Assembly: GCA_026004215.1 (NCBI GenBank)
Contig: BPIR01000004.1
Location: forward strand, 1 to 64,000
Length of the DNA: 64,000 nucleotides
Reading direction: 5' to 3'
Origin: Candidatus Binatia bacterium
GTDB taxonomy: Bacteria > Desulfobacterota > Binatia > HRBIN30
The stretch's first letter is position 1, and each line of letters starts with the position of its first letter. The notes beneath the pieces are model-generated. The model worked only from the letters and a program-made list of their open reading frames with translations. It was not told the DNA's origin and did not search any database. Made by a program: the position numbers and the translations under genes. Of this stretch, positions 56,936 through 64,000 are shown piece by piece.

Positions 56936-57200
56936 GACCGACTCTTTGCTGCACCCCTTACGGTGAACCTGAGACTCGTTTTGCCAAAAGCGAACCGAAG
57001 ATGCTCTGCCCTATAACCTGCATTGTCGCCATATGAAAGACGTTCTTGCGACAAACCGAGAATGCCTCCCAGACAGGACCGGTGCGGCGCGTAGCTTTAG
57101 GAACGGGGTCGAGTTCTCTCCTCATCGAAAGGCTCGAGCCCAAGCCGGATGGCGACCGGAAAATATTGGGGGAAGGTGGCGTTGCGGTTCGAGGGAGTGT

Positions 57201-57677
57201 CTATGGGTCGAGTATTTGGTTCCAGAATATTCTCACCGTTCCGTCTGCTTCCCAGTGCACTAAGGCCTCGACCTCGGCGACGCCGCCGCCCCAGCCGCGG
57301 CCAAACGAGCGAATGCGCACCGTGGTTTCATCCGCCGCACTGGAAGACACCCGAAACGCTCCACCGGATTCCCCGAACGCGCGCCATCCGCTGGGATCGC
57401 CGACGAGCTGACCATCGTCCGTCGTGCCCAAGACCCCGTCGGGTCCAGCGAGGGCACAGGACGACGAGTGGCAGCGGCTGATCGCCGCCAGCGCGAAGTT
57501 CAGGCCGGCCTCCGCAACATGAAACGCATCCACTTCGCGGCGCAGGTTTTGCACTAAAAACTGGTCCGCCAGCGCTTGCAGGTAGAGCCACGAAAGCAGT
57601 GGCAAAAGTAGGCTTGCCCAACCGAGCACGAGTATCAATGCGACGCCTCGTTGGTTGCCAATGGTGAGACGGTTCAT
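57201..57677 (-). CDS. PilX-like minor pilin
   Basis: A 158-residue protein with an N-terminal membrane helix (GVALILVLGWASLLLPLLSWL), preceded by NQRG, as in PilX/GspK-type pseudopilins. The remainder is short and beta-rich, with a cysteine pair (CHSSSC). It is the last gene of the minor pilin operon; its ATGA overlaps the stop of the PilW-like gene. Confidence 0.6.
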   Translation of the reverse strand: MNRLTIGNQRGVALILVLGWASLLLPLLSWLYLQALADQFLVQNLRREVDAFHVAEAGLNFALAAISRCHSSSCALAGPDGVLGTTDDGQLVGDPSGWRAFGESGGAFRVSSSAADETTVRIRSFGRGWGGGVAEVEALVHWEADGTVRIFWNQILDP

Positions 57678-58237
57678 CGGTTACGCCGCGCCACCGAAAG
57701 GGAAGCATCGAAGCCAGCGCTCAAAGAGGAGGCTGGGGGAAGCTCGACAGCCCATTCCGTCCGCAGTTGGAGCCGCACTCCGCTGATGCGCCGCACTTCA
57801 CTGGCGGGGTCTGGCATGGGTGCACCCGAAGGATCCAAGTACGTGAGTACAAAACCTCCCGGCGGCACCTTCTGGAGCCATGGTTGCGGAGAGGAGCTTT
57901 GCGTGGCCCGCATGACTGCGCCGCGGTTCGCGTCCCACTGATATGCGATACGTTCATGAAACCCAGACAGCGCCCCGTCCCCATCCAAGTCCGCTCGTAA
58001 ATCCACCGCATCTGTGGACGGCGCCGCCACGCCTTCGATTGGTTGGCCATTGGCACTGAAACCTGCGATGCGCCACTCGCGCGCAAACATGTCGAGCGCC
58101 AGGATGTTGGTGTGCACGGCTTCGCGTTTGACCTCTTGAAGGCGGACAATCCCCGATGCGGTGCGCCCGAACACGAGCGCACTGATGGCAAGTATGTGAG
58201 TCAGAGCCAAGACGGTCAGAACCTCGGAGAAGGACAT
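57674..58237 (-). CDS. PilW-like minor pilin
   Basis: A 187-residue protein. It starts almost directly at the hydrophobic helix (MSFSEVLTVLALTHILAISA), with Glu at position 5 as in mature type IV pilins, but without the usual charged leader. The body (ILALDMFAREWRIAGF, YQWDANRGAVMRAT) resembles PilW. GGGAAGAG precedes the ATG. It lies between the PilV-like and PilX-like genes. Confidence 0.6.
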   Translation of the reverse strand: MSFSEVLTVLALTHILAISALVFGRTASGIVRLQEVKREAVHTNILALDMFAREWRIAGFSANGQPIEGVAAPSTDAVDLRADLDGDGALSGFHERIAYQWDANRGAVMRATQSSSPQPWLQKVPPGGFVLTYLDPSGAPMPDPASEVRRISGVRLQLRTEWAVELPPASSLSAGFDASLSVARRNR

Positions 58238-58255
58238 TGTACTCTTCCCGCAACG

Positions 58256-58621
58256 TCAACTGCGGTCCGGCAGCGTGCGGCGGAATATCAGAGTGCGAAG
58301 AGCCACGCGGTGGAGAGCACCGTGCCTCCAGTAGACTTCAGCGACCACTTCGAGAAGATCGGAATTCCCCTCGTAGGGCGACACCGTCACAACTCGGTCG
58401 AACCCGAGCGGGCCTTCCTCGGGCGGTGGATCGCCTGTCATGCGCACGCCCTCGATGGCATTGCTTGCCAAGAGCACGGCGCGAGTGAGCCTTTCGGACC
58501 GCTCGCCGCACTCCCGGATATGCAGCAGTCCGACCCCGAATAGGGCCGCGATGAACCCGAGAATCGTGGCAGCGACCAGGACTTCGATTACAGTCATTCC
58601 AGCCGAAGCGCGTACTCTCAT
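58256..58621 (-). CDS. PilV/GspI-like minor pilin
   Basis: A 121-residue protein with a prepilin leader and helix, RASAGMTVIEVLVAATILGF: cleavage after Gly, Glu at +5. The rest has a PilV-like GERSERLTRAVLLASNAIEG helix and beta strands. ATGA overlaps the FimT-like stop. Confidence 0.75.
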   Translation of the reverse strand: MRVRASAGMTVIEVLVAATILGFIAALFGVGLLHIRECGERSERLTRAVLLASNAIEGVRMTGDPPPEEGPLGFDRVVTVSPYEGNSDLLEVVAEVYWRHGALHRVALRTLIFRRTLPDRS

Positions 58622-59082
58622 TGCACACGAACCCTTCCCGCAATATCCACGACGACTTGCCGCTCCTCGCCACGCTGGTTGCGCAGGACAATCGTGCCGA
58701 AAGTTGCAGCATTGCCTCGGGGCCGGTACGTGATTGCTTGTCCAGCGGCGTTGCAACTCGCAACCTCGATGCCGCGCGGAAGGGGAATTGGGCCGCCAAG
58801 GTCGGTGTACACGCTCCCATTGCGCCACTGCCGCTGGTAGCTGGCCGCACCCACCGGAAAAATCACCCTATGATTGCGATTCGAGGCCACGGCTCGCAGC
58901 CGCGCGGACATGAGGTCGAACATTACCTGCCGGGTCGCTGTTCGTAACGCCAGGCCCTGCCGGGCCGAAGCCCAACTGTATGAAGCGAGGCCGACCAAAA
59001 ACCCTGCGACGACCAACAACATCAAGGTTTCGGCCAGAGTGAACCCTCGCACACGGTGCCCGCACAGCATGCCCGCACGCAA
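58618..59082 (-). CDS. FimT/GspH-like pseudopilin
   Basis: A 154-residue protein with the prepilin signature RVRGFTLAETLMLLVVAGF and a GspH/FimT-type beta domain (NHRVIFPVGAASYQRQW, GIEVASCN, ITYRPRGNAATFGTIVLRN). First gene of the four-gene minor pilin operon. These proteins prime pilus assembly or act in secretion; no pilus motor gene is in the window. Confidence 0.8.
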   Translation of the reverse strand: MRAGMLCGHRVRGFTLAETLMLLVVAGFLVGLASYSWASARQGLALRTATRQVMFDLMSARLRAVASNRNHRVIFPVGAASYQRQWRNGSVYTDLGGPIPLPRGIEVASCNAAGQAITYRPRGNAATFGTIVLRNQRGEERQVVVDIAGRVRVQ

Positions 59083-59556
59083 AGCGAACCCCGTGCCACC
59101 TGCGCCTGCCTAGGATCCGGAAACGAGGGTGTTTCGAAGGGCCTCGTTTCATCTTCACCGGGATACCTGCGGCGATATCGCAGAGAAAACGTTGGCCCAC
59201 CTTGCCGGTCGCGAGCTGCTAGGGGACGTACCGAGAAGCACGCGCGGCTCGCTGGAACGACCCCGCCTTTTCGGCGGCAAGGTGGCCCCGCCATTTTAAA
59301 GCTCGCGGCAATCGGTGGGCGCCCCAGAGCAGAGGAGTATGCCCACCGACTTCGTCGGTACGTACACTCGCTAGCGACCAACCCCCCTCGGATCTCTTGG
59401 CGGGTGGCCGCCTTTTCCGGACCCCCCCGCTGCCCGAAACCAGCCAGCACCTCGGCAATTAGCCGACATTTTACGAATCCAAGCTCGTTTTCATGTAACG
59501 ACGGCTTTACTCGATCATCTAATTGGTTAGCTTTCAGAGTCGAAAGGAGAACCGGA
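59083..59556. other. Intergenic stretch between pilin operon and small membrane gene
   Basis: About 470 bp with no gene I can support. It contains the divergent upstream regions of the pilin operon and of the gene at 59557. Several short frames have no ribosome site or known motif. Confidence 0.4.
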
Positions 59557-59754
59557 ATGTTTTGGACAGGCTGGTTATGGACGGCTGTAATCCCCAGCGT
59601 ACCGTTAGTGGTGCCTGGGGTGAACGTTGCCCTGGCGTGTGTGGGACTGCTTTTGGTGGTGTCCGCTGTCGCCCTGGCGTTGGAGCGGGATCGAGCCGCG
59701 ATGATAGAGCACCCAGCGAATTTGCCCGAGGGTGCGCTGGGTTGTGCCGCGTGA
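59557..59754 (+). CDS. Small two-helix membrane protein
   Basis: A 65-residue product. Two hydrophobic stretches, FWTGWLWTAVIPSVPLVV and VALACVGLLLVVSAVALAL, are followed by a short charged tail. A strong AAAGGAGA ribosome site precedes the ATG and an intrinsic terminator follows, which supports a real gene. Function unknown. Confidence 0.55.
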   Translation: MFWTGWLWTAVIPSVPLVVPGVNVALACVGLLLVVSAVALALERDRAAMIEHPANLPEGALGCAA

Positions 59755-59782
59755 GGCGCGAGGCGCTGTAAGGGTGTTCGGG

Positions 59783-59822
59783 GCGCCGGGAGGAAGCGTT
59801 CCGCCTCCCGGCGCTTTTTTAT
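59783..59822 (+). terminator. Intrinsic terminator
   Basis: An 11-bp perfect GC stem, GCGCCGGGAGG (59783-59793) with CCTCCCGGCGC (59804-59814), has a 10-nt loop and is followed by TTTTTTAT. It ends transcription of the small membrane gene and overlaps the stop of the convergent moaE. Confidence 0.9.
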
Positions 59823-60265
59823 TTGGGGTTGGATGGGTGCCCTTGCAGGCCGATCCAGACTTCTCCCCCGTCGAAGAATTCTTTTTTCCAGATTGGAACG
59901 GTTTTTTTCAGTTCGTCGATGGCGAAGCGCGCAGCCGCGAATGCGTCGGCTCGGTGGGGCGCGGATGCGGCTACGGCCACGCTGGCTTCCCCGAGTGGCA
60001 CGGGCCCGAGGCGGTGGACCATGGCGAGCTTGCCAAGACGCCATTGCGTCGAAGCGGCGCGGGCGATCTTGTTCATCTCCTGCAGCGCCATCTCTTCGTA
60101 TGCCTCGTATTCTAGTCGCACGACGCGATGCCCCTCATTGTGATCTCGCGTCGAGCCCACGAACAGCACTGTGGCACCGCAGCCTGGGTCGGCAACGGCG
60201 GCGAGCAAGCCGGCGCAGTCAATGGGCTCGCGGACGATCTTCACCGTGCACTGTACGTCACTCAC
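59819..60265 (-). CDS. moaE: Molybdopterin synthase catalytic subunit MoaE
   Basis: A 148-residue protein. Signatures: VLFVGSTRDHNEGHRVVRLE, YEAYEEMALQEMNKI, HRLGPVPLGEASVAVAAS and the catalytic lysine region KKTVPIWKKEFF. With MoaD it adds two sulfurs to precursor Z to make molybdopterin. GTG 60265 overlaps the moaD stop. Confidence 0.92.
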   Translation of the reverse strand: MSDVQCTVKIVREPIDCAGLLAAVADPGCGATVLFVGSTRDHNEGHRVVRLEYEAYEEMALQEMNKIARAASTQWRLGKLAMVHRLGPVPLGEASVAVAASAPHRADAFAAARFAIDELKKTVPIWKKEFFDGGEVWIGLQGHPSNPK

Positions 60266-60528
60266 GGATGCATGCCTCCCGGTACGCCACCGCTGACGGG
60301 TGGAATCAGAGCCAACTCGTCGCCGTCCGCAAGCGGGTGGTCTGTACCGACGTATTCCCGATTGACTGCAAACGTGACACACCCGCGAAATGCCGCGAGA
60401 CTGGGATGGCGTTGCTGCAAGACGTTCCAAGCATCGCCCACCGAAGCAGTCGTTGCTAGCGAAAGGTCCAGGGCTTCTACGCCCGTACGCTCCCGCAGGA
60501 CGGCAAACAATCGGACCTTGACGGTCAC
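60262..60528 (-). CDS. moaD: Molybdopterin synthase sulfur carrier MoaD with C-terminal extension
   Basis: An 88-residue ubiquitin-fold protein (TVKVRLFAVLRERTG, LADGDELALIPPVSGG). MoaD must normally end in Gly-Gly to receive sulfur. Here seven residues (VPGGMHP) follow the expected PVSGG, giving a masked C-terminus. It may need proteolytic trimming, or the protein may be inactive. It lies between moaB and moaE, overlapping moaE. Confidence 0.88.
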   Translation of the reverse strand: MTVKVRLFAVLRERTGVEALDLSLATTASVGDAWNVLQQRHPSLAAFRGCVTFAVNREYVGTDHPLADGDELALIPPVSGGVPGGMHP

Positions 60529-60535
60529 CTGCCCC

Positions 60536-61069
60536 TCACTCCGGCTTGCTCTTTTGCCCGAGCCCGCGGACCAAACCGACGACGTGTCCCAGCTCCGGTA
60601 GGATCAGTTTGCGCATGGCGAGTTCGACTGCACGCGGAGCGCCGGGCATGGAGAAAATCACTCGTGAGCCAATGACGCCCGCGGTGGCGCGACTCAGCAT
60701 CGCGGCGGCCCCGATCTCTTGATAACTCAGCATGCGAAAGAGTTCCCCAAAGCCGCTGATCTCCTTGTCGAACAAACGATGGATGGTCTCGTACGTTGTG
60801 TCGCGCCGGGCCAGTCCGGTTCCCCCGTTGATGAGCACGGCCGCCGTGTCTGGAGGTAAGGTCTGAAGAGCGGCAACAATGAGCGCCGGTTCGTCTTGTA
60901 AAATGCGGTATTGTTCGACGCGATGCCCAGCCTCGGCGAGTAAGTTGCAAATGAGCTGGCCACTTTCGTCCGTGGCCGGAGTTCGGGTGTCGCTCACCGT
61001 AATCACGGCACACCCGACCGATTCGCGATCGGCCGACCGGTGGCCGACATCTTGGCCTTGCTTTGTCAT
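60536..61069 (-). CDS. moaB: MoaB-like molybdopterin adenylyltransferase
   Basis: A 177-residue protein of the MoaB/MogA fold: [55 protein letters not shown] and [15 protein letters not shown]. These proteins bind or adenylate molybdopterin. The start at 61069 precedes the conserved domain by a short polar segment. First gene of moaB-moaD-moaE. Confidence 0.9.
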   Translation of the reverse strand: MTKQGQDVGHRSADRESVGCAVITVSDTRTPATDESGQLICNLLAEAGHRVEQYRILQDEPALIVAALQTLPPDTAAVLINGGTGLARRDTTYETIHRLFDKEISGFGELFRMLSYQEIGAAAMLSRATAGVIGSRVIFSMPGAPRAVELAMRKLILPELGHVVGLVRGLGQKSKPE

Positions 61070-61116
61070 GGCCGTGCATTGTAGCAAGGCCGAAAACTTG
61101 GGGAAGAGAATTGCCG

Positions 61117-61737
61117 GTGCAACGTAAACGACAACGCAGAGTGCGGACGAAACTCCTGGCGGTTGCCCTGGCCGGCGCAATTGGTAACTGGTCCGCACAC
61201 ACCTGCCCAGCCGAGGCGCAAACCAAGCCGCTGCCGACGCTTCGCTTTATCATTCCCAACGTGGAGCAAACCGTCGCGGCGGCCACGCCCCCGGCAGCAA
61301 GAACACCTAAAGCGGCTCCGGCGCAACTCGCGGGCGATTTTTGGTGGAATCAGCCGGACTACGTGGAGGCCTTTGGTCTCTCCGAGGAGCAGCGCAAACG
61401 CATGGATGAAGCCATGGCATCCACGAAAGAACGCACCGAGGATGCGATCCGCCGGCAAAACGAGGCGCGGGATCGTTTTTACGAAGCCCTCAAGAAACGA
61501 GACTGGGTTGCGGCACGGCGGGCGACGGAAGACTGGGAGAAGGCATTCGCGGCACAATGGGGTGTGGCGAATCAGGCGAAAATAGCGGTTCTAGAGCTTC
61601 TTACCCCGGCCCAACACGACAAGCTCATGCGGGAGCACGCGTACTTGTTGGACCGGCCGTGGACGGTTGGGCGCCGGCTCCAGGTCCAAAAAGGCTCCGC
61701 TGCGCCCGTCACCCCAACCGCGGGCGAAAGCCGTTAA
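61117..61737 (+). CDS. Periplasmic Spy/CpxP-like protein
   Basis: A 206-residue protein with a signal peptide ([20 protein letters not shown]). The helical core, [20 protein letters not shown] through [17 protein letters not shown], contains two LTPEQ-like motifs ([10 protein letters not shown] and LTPAQHDKL) as in Spy/CpxP-type chaperone and metal-resistance proteins. GTG 61117 is preferred (GGAAGAG 8 nt upstream); TTG 61111 is possible. Exact role unknown. Confidence 0.6.
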   Translation: MQRKRQRRVRTKLLAVALAGAIGNWSAHTCPAEAQTKPLPTLRFIIPNVEQTVAAATPPAARTPKAAPAQLAGDFWWNQPDYVEAFGLSEEQRKRMDEAMASTKERTEDAIRRQNEARDRFYEALKKRDWVAARRATEDWEKAFAAQWGVANQAKIAVLELLTPAQHDKLMREHAYLLDRPWTVGRRLQVQKGSAAPVTPTAGESR

Positions 61738-61810
61738 CGAAATCGGCGCGCAACAAGGTACTCGAAGCGCGTCGGTCGGGCACGGTTGCAGTTCGCGTCG
61801 ACCTTCCTCG

Positions 61811-62206
61811 TCAGCGGTTGGGTAAGCGCTGCACATCGCGGCCTACCGGTGGAGGTCCCGCAGCACCCATGGGGGGCTGGCCTGCAGCGCCCATGGGTGG
61901 CCGCCCGGCAGCACCGGCCGGTGGGGCACCCGGCGCTCCCATGGGAGGGGCTCCGGCGGGTCCCACAGGCAAGGGGCGGGACAGCTCGCGCCGGCAAGAC
62001 TCCACCACTGCAAATGGCAACTGTGTTTCCGCAGCGATGTCGGCGTCGGAAAGGCCGCGCTGAAACAGCGGCAACAGCACCATGCAGTCGTTGGCGTGCG
62101 CGGGTAGAGCACGAAAGGCCAAAGCACACACAAGAAAGGCCAACAGCGCGGCGGTGGTTGCCGCCGCTCCCTGGGGAGCCGTGTCTGGCATTGTCCGATC
62201 GTTCAT
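61811..62206 (-). CDS. Small secreted protein with Pro/Gly/Met-rich tail
   Basis: A 131-residue protein. AAATTAALLAFLVCALAFRA forms a signal peptide or anchor. A short region with two cysteines (NDCMVLLPLFQ ... VVESCRREL) follows, then repeats of PPMGA/PPAGA type. It starts 5' of and divergent to the symporter gene, with an AAGGAGAAGG ribosome site. Function unknown. Confidence 0.5.
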   Translation of the reverse strand: MNDRTMPDTAPQGAAATTAALLAFLVCALAFRALPAHANDCMVLLPLFQRGLSDADIAAETQLPFAVVESCRRELSRPLPVGPAGAPPMGAPGAPPAGAAGRPPMGAAGQPPMGAAGPPPVGRDVQRLPNR

Positions 62207-62290
62207 CGCGCCTTCTCCTTGTTCGAATTGCGACTGGCCTTGCGGCCCAGGTGCTATTCCCCGCATATACGACTGCACGGGAGTACACTA

Positions 62291-63619
62291 GTGACAAACA
62301 GCGCTGAAGCCGAGGCACCCGCAGTGGTGATTTCACACCGCGCCATCCTCACAGGTTTGGTTGCCGGTACCCTCGCTGGGGTTGCCGCGCACGCAGTCTG
62401 GCAAGAGAGCTACTGGCTCAGCGCTTTCGTGGACGGGTTCACGGAGCCGATGGGGCGTTTGTTTTTACGGCTGATTTTCCTGATCGTTCTTCCGCTGGTG
62501 TTCTCCGCTCTCACCTTGGGGGTGAGTGGTTTCGGTGACCTGGCGAGCGTGGGGCGAGTGGGGCTGCGGACCTTGGTGGTTACTTTGATCATCTCGGGCC
62601 TCTCCGTTCTCACCGGAGTGGTCCTTGTCAACATCGTTCGGCCCGGCGCTGTAGTGCCGCCAGAGGCCCGCTCCGCTTTGCTGGCTGCGGCCGAAAAGGT
62701 GGACAGCACCTTGGCATCGAGCCGCGCGCCCGTTGGCTTGGAGGCACTCACGCAGTTGGTGCCGGAAAACCCAGTCCGTGCCGCGGCCCAGGGCGACATG
62801 CTGGCCGTGATGGTGTTCGCGTTGATCTTCGGCCTTGGCTTGGCGCAAGGCCGCAAGGAGGCGGTGGAGCCTTTGCGGTCGTGGCTCGAAGGCGTTTACG
62901 AAGTTTCTATACGCGTGGTGGCATTGGCGATGCGGCTGGCCCCCGTCGGGGTGGGATGTCTCATGTTTACGCTCACGGCGCGCTTCGGGTACGAGGTGCT
63001 CAAACCACTGGCCGCCTATGTGGCCGTGGTTTTGGTCGGTTTGGCATTTCACCTGGTGGTGACTTACTCGCTGGTGCTCAAACTGTTCGCAAGGCGATCC
63101 GTTTACTCTTTCTTTTCCGCCGTGCAGCCGGTGATTGTGACGGCCTTTTCGACGAGTTCCTCCAACGCCACCCTACCGACGACGCTGGCGGTCGCACAAG
63201 AGCGCTTGCATGTGCCGCGTGACATCGCCGGCTTCGTGTTGACGTTGGGCTCGACGGCCAATCAAAATGGGACGGCGTTGTTCGAAGGCGTCACGGTGCT
63301 GTTTCTCGCACAGTTTTTTGGAGTCGAGTTGACCCTGGGCCAGCAATTCCTCGTCGTGGGTATGGCCATTCTGGCCGGCGTGGGAACGGCTGGCGTTCCG
63401 GGTGGTTCGTTGCCCCTTATCGTGCCAGTTTTGGTCGCGGTGGGCATTCCGGCCGAAGGCATAGGGGTCATCTTGGGGGTCGACCGTTTCCTCGATATGT
63501 GCCGAACGGTGTTGAACGTGCTCGGTGACCTCGTGGCTGCGGTTGTCGTGAGTGCCTGGGAGAAGAAGCCGGACGAGCCCTCGCCGGCGGAACTCGCCGG
63601 CAGGCGTGCGACGATGTAG
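62291..63619 (+). CDS. Dicarboxylate/amino acid:cation symporter (DAACS)
   Basis: A 442-residue membrane transporter. Family marks: FVDGFTEPMGRLFLRLIFLI, PLVFSALTLGVSGFGD, AFSTSSSNATLPTTL (serine-rich re-entrant loop), VLTLGSTANQNGTALFEG and GVDRFLDMCRTVLNVLGD. It probably couples Na+ or H+ to uptake of glutamate or C4-dicarboxylates. GTG 62291 follows GGGAG. Confidence 0.9.
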   Translation: MTNSAEAEAPAVVISHRAILTGLVAGTLAGVAAHAVWQESYWLSAFVDGFTEPMGRLFLRLIFLIVLPLVFSALTLGVSGFGDLASVGRVGLRTLVVTLIISGLSVLTGVVLVNIVRPGAVVPPEARSALLAAAEKVDSTLASSRAPVGLEALTQLVPENPVRAAAQGDMLAVMVFALIFGLGLAQGRKEAVEPLRSWLEGVYEVSIRVVALAMRLAPVGVGCLMFTLTARFGYEVLKPLAAYVAVVLVGLAFHLVVTYSLVLKLFARRSVYSFFSAVQPVIVTAFSTSSSNATLPTTLAVAQERLHVPRDIAGFVLTLGSTANQNGTALFEGVTVLFLAQFFGVELTLGQQFLVVGMAILAGVGTAGVPGGSLPLIVPVLVAVGIPAEGIGVILGVDRFLDMCRTVLNVLGDLVAAVVVSAWEKKPDEPSPAELAGRRATM

Positions 63620-63698
63620 CGCGTATCCTGCAAGATTGACTTTTCCCACCGTCTGCGGGACAAGCGGAGAGAAACTGGTCCACGGAGGGTTTTTCACC

Positions 63699-64000
63699 AT
63701 GGGCACGCGCAGTGGAGCCTGCTCCTTGATGATTTTGGCGGCATTCTTGGTTGCCGGAGCACGAGCAGACGAACCAAAAAGTTGGATTTTGAACGCCAAC
63801 AACTGGCAGCAAGGCGAGGGCTTGCTCCCCGAGCCTGTGCTGAAGAGAGTGCGCAACGGCGAGTACTACTTCAAAGTAGTCGAAGTCGACCCGGAGCGGC
63901 TCCGCCAAAACTACTCCGCCAAGTTTTGGGCGGCCAGCGAAGCAAACGCAGGCAAGTACGACGTCGACCCGAAAACGTGTGGTTTAAAAGACGTGGCAAC
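63699..64000 (+). CDS. Secreted DUF1329-like protein (3' end cut by window)
   Basis: The first 100 residues are seen. A signal peptide (LMILAAFLVAGARA) is followed by SWILNANNWQQGEGLLPEPV, RVRNGEYYFKVVEVD and NAGKYDVDPKTCG, which fits the N-terminal part of DUF1329-type outer-membrane-associated proteins. The gene continues beyond the window. Confidence 0.55.
   Translation, partial: MGTRSGACSLMILAAFLVAGARADEPKSWILNANNWQQGEGLLPEPVLKRVRNGEYYFKVVEVDPERLRQNYSAKFWAASEANAGKYDVDPKTCGLKDVA

Noticed and set aside
59160..59420. Possible mobile-element remnant in the gap before the small membrane gene
   Set aside because: Short frames on both strands show no recognisable transposase motif and no repeats.
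61858..61975. CCCATGGG-type repeated words as possible binding sites
   Set aside because: They are the codons of the PPMGA repeats in the minus-strand gene.
1..64000. CRISPR array, rRNA or tRNA genes
   Set aside because: No regularly spaced short repeats and no rRNA or tRNA signature stretches were seen on reading through.

Overview
The window is about 64 kb of GC-rich bacterial chromosome from a Gram-negative organism. Evidence for an outer membrane includes a complete Mla phospholipid-transport operon, several lipoprotein signal peptides and type IV pilus-like minor pilins. Secreted proteins carrying cohesin-like domains, dockerin-like double repeats and Cys-plus-membrane C-terminal sorting tails, together with glutathione enzymes, FMO/Baeyer-Villiger oxidation and Nnr proteins, suggest a deltaproteobacterial-type lineage such as Candidatus Binatota. 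That placement is inferred from gene content, not from a marker phylogeny.

Layout. 1-1.5 kb: NnrS-like membrane protein (minus). 1.7-9.3 kb: a duplicated secreted-protein locus. Each unit has a cohesin-like/sorting-tail/second-signal-peptide/subtilisin gene followed by a beta-propeller-dockerin gene. One protease is frameshifted and the other has lost its peptidase domain. 9.2-19.8 kb: mostly plus-strand single genes (regulator-type domain protein, Baeyer-Villiger-like monooxygenase, agarase-like lipoprotein, tadA, NnrU, TolB-like lipoprotein, flavin reductase, TPR protein, RRM protein with an apparent ATT start, glutathione transferase). 19.8-23.8 kb: a decayed patch with a broken DNA methyltransferase, an AhpD-like gene whose 5' end abuts a transposase fragment, and a GST-like gene. 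23.8-42.2 kb: housekeeping and metabolic genes on the plus strand (P-type ATPase, glutamate-cysteine ligase, SAM hydroxide adenosyltransferase, site-2 protease, dCMP deaminase, alcohol dehydrogenase, dnaB, surE, DUF4139 protein, aldehyde dehydrogenase, and a double-length UvrA).

42.3-47.3 kb (minus): mlaFEDAC, a small conserved protein and nagA. 47.6 kb: a secreted protein with two 12-cysteine repeats. 48.6-59.1 kb: uvrC, a putative PD-(D/E)XK protein, the compact run response regulator-tmk-holB-ricT-metG-tatD, and a four-gene minor pilin operon. 59.5-64 kb: a small membrane protein with a clear terminator, moaB-moaD-moaE, a Spy/CpxP-like periplasmic protein, a Pro/Gly/Met-rich secreted protein, a dicarboxylate-type symporter, and the start of a DUF1329-like gene cut by the window end.

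How the genes work together. GshA supplies glutathione to the two GST-type proteins. UvrA and UvrC belong to nucleotide excision repair. MlaFED with MlaC and MlaA move phospholipid between the membranes. HolB, Tmk, DnaB and dCMP deaminase serve DNA synthesis. The most unusual part is the duplicated 1.7-9.3 kb locus, which looks like a cohesin/dockerin-based cell-surface assembly unrelated to cellulose degradation. No tRNA, rRNA or CRISPR array was recognised.
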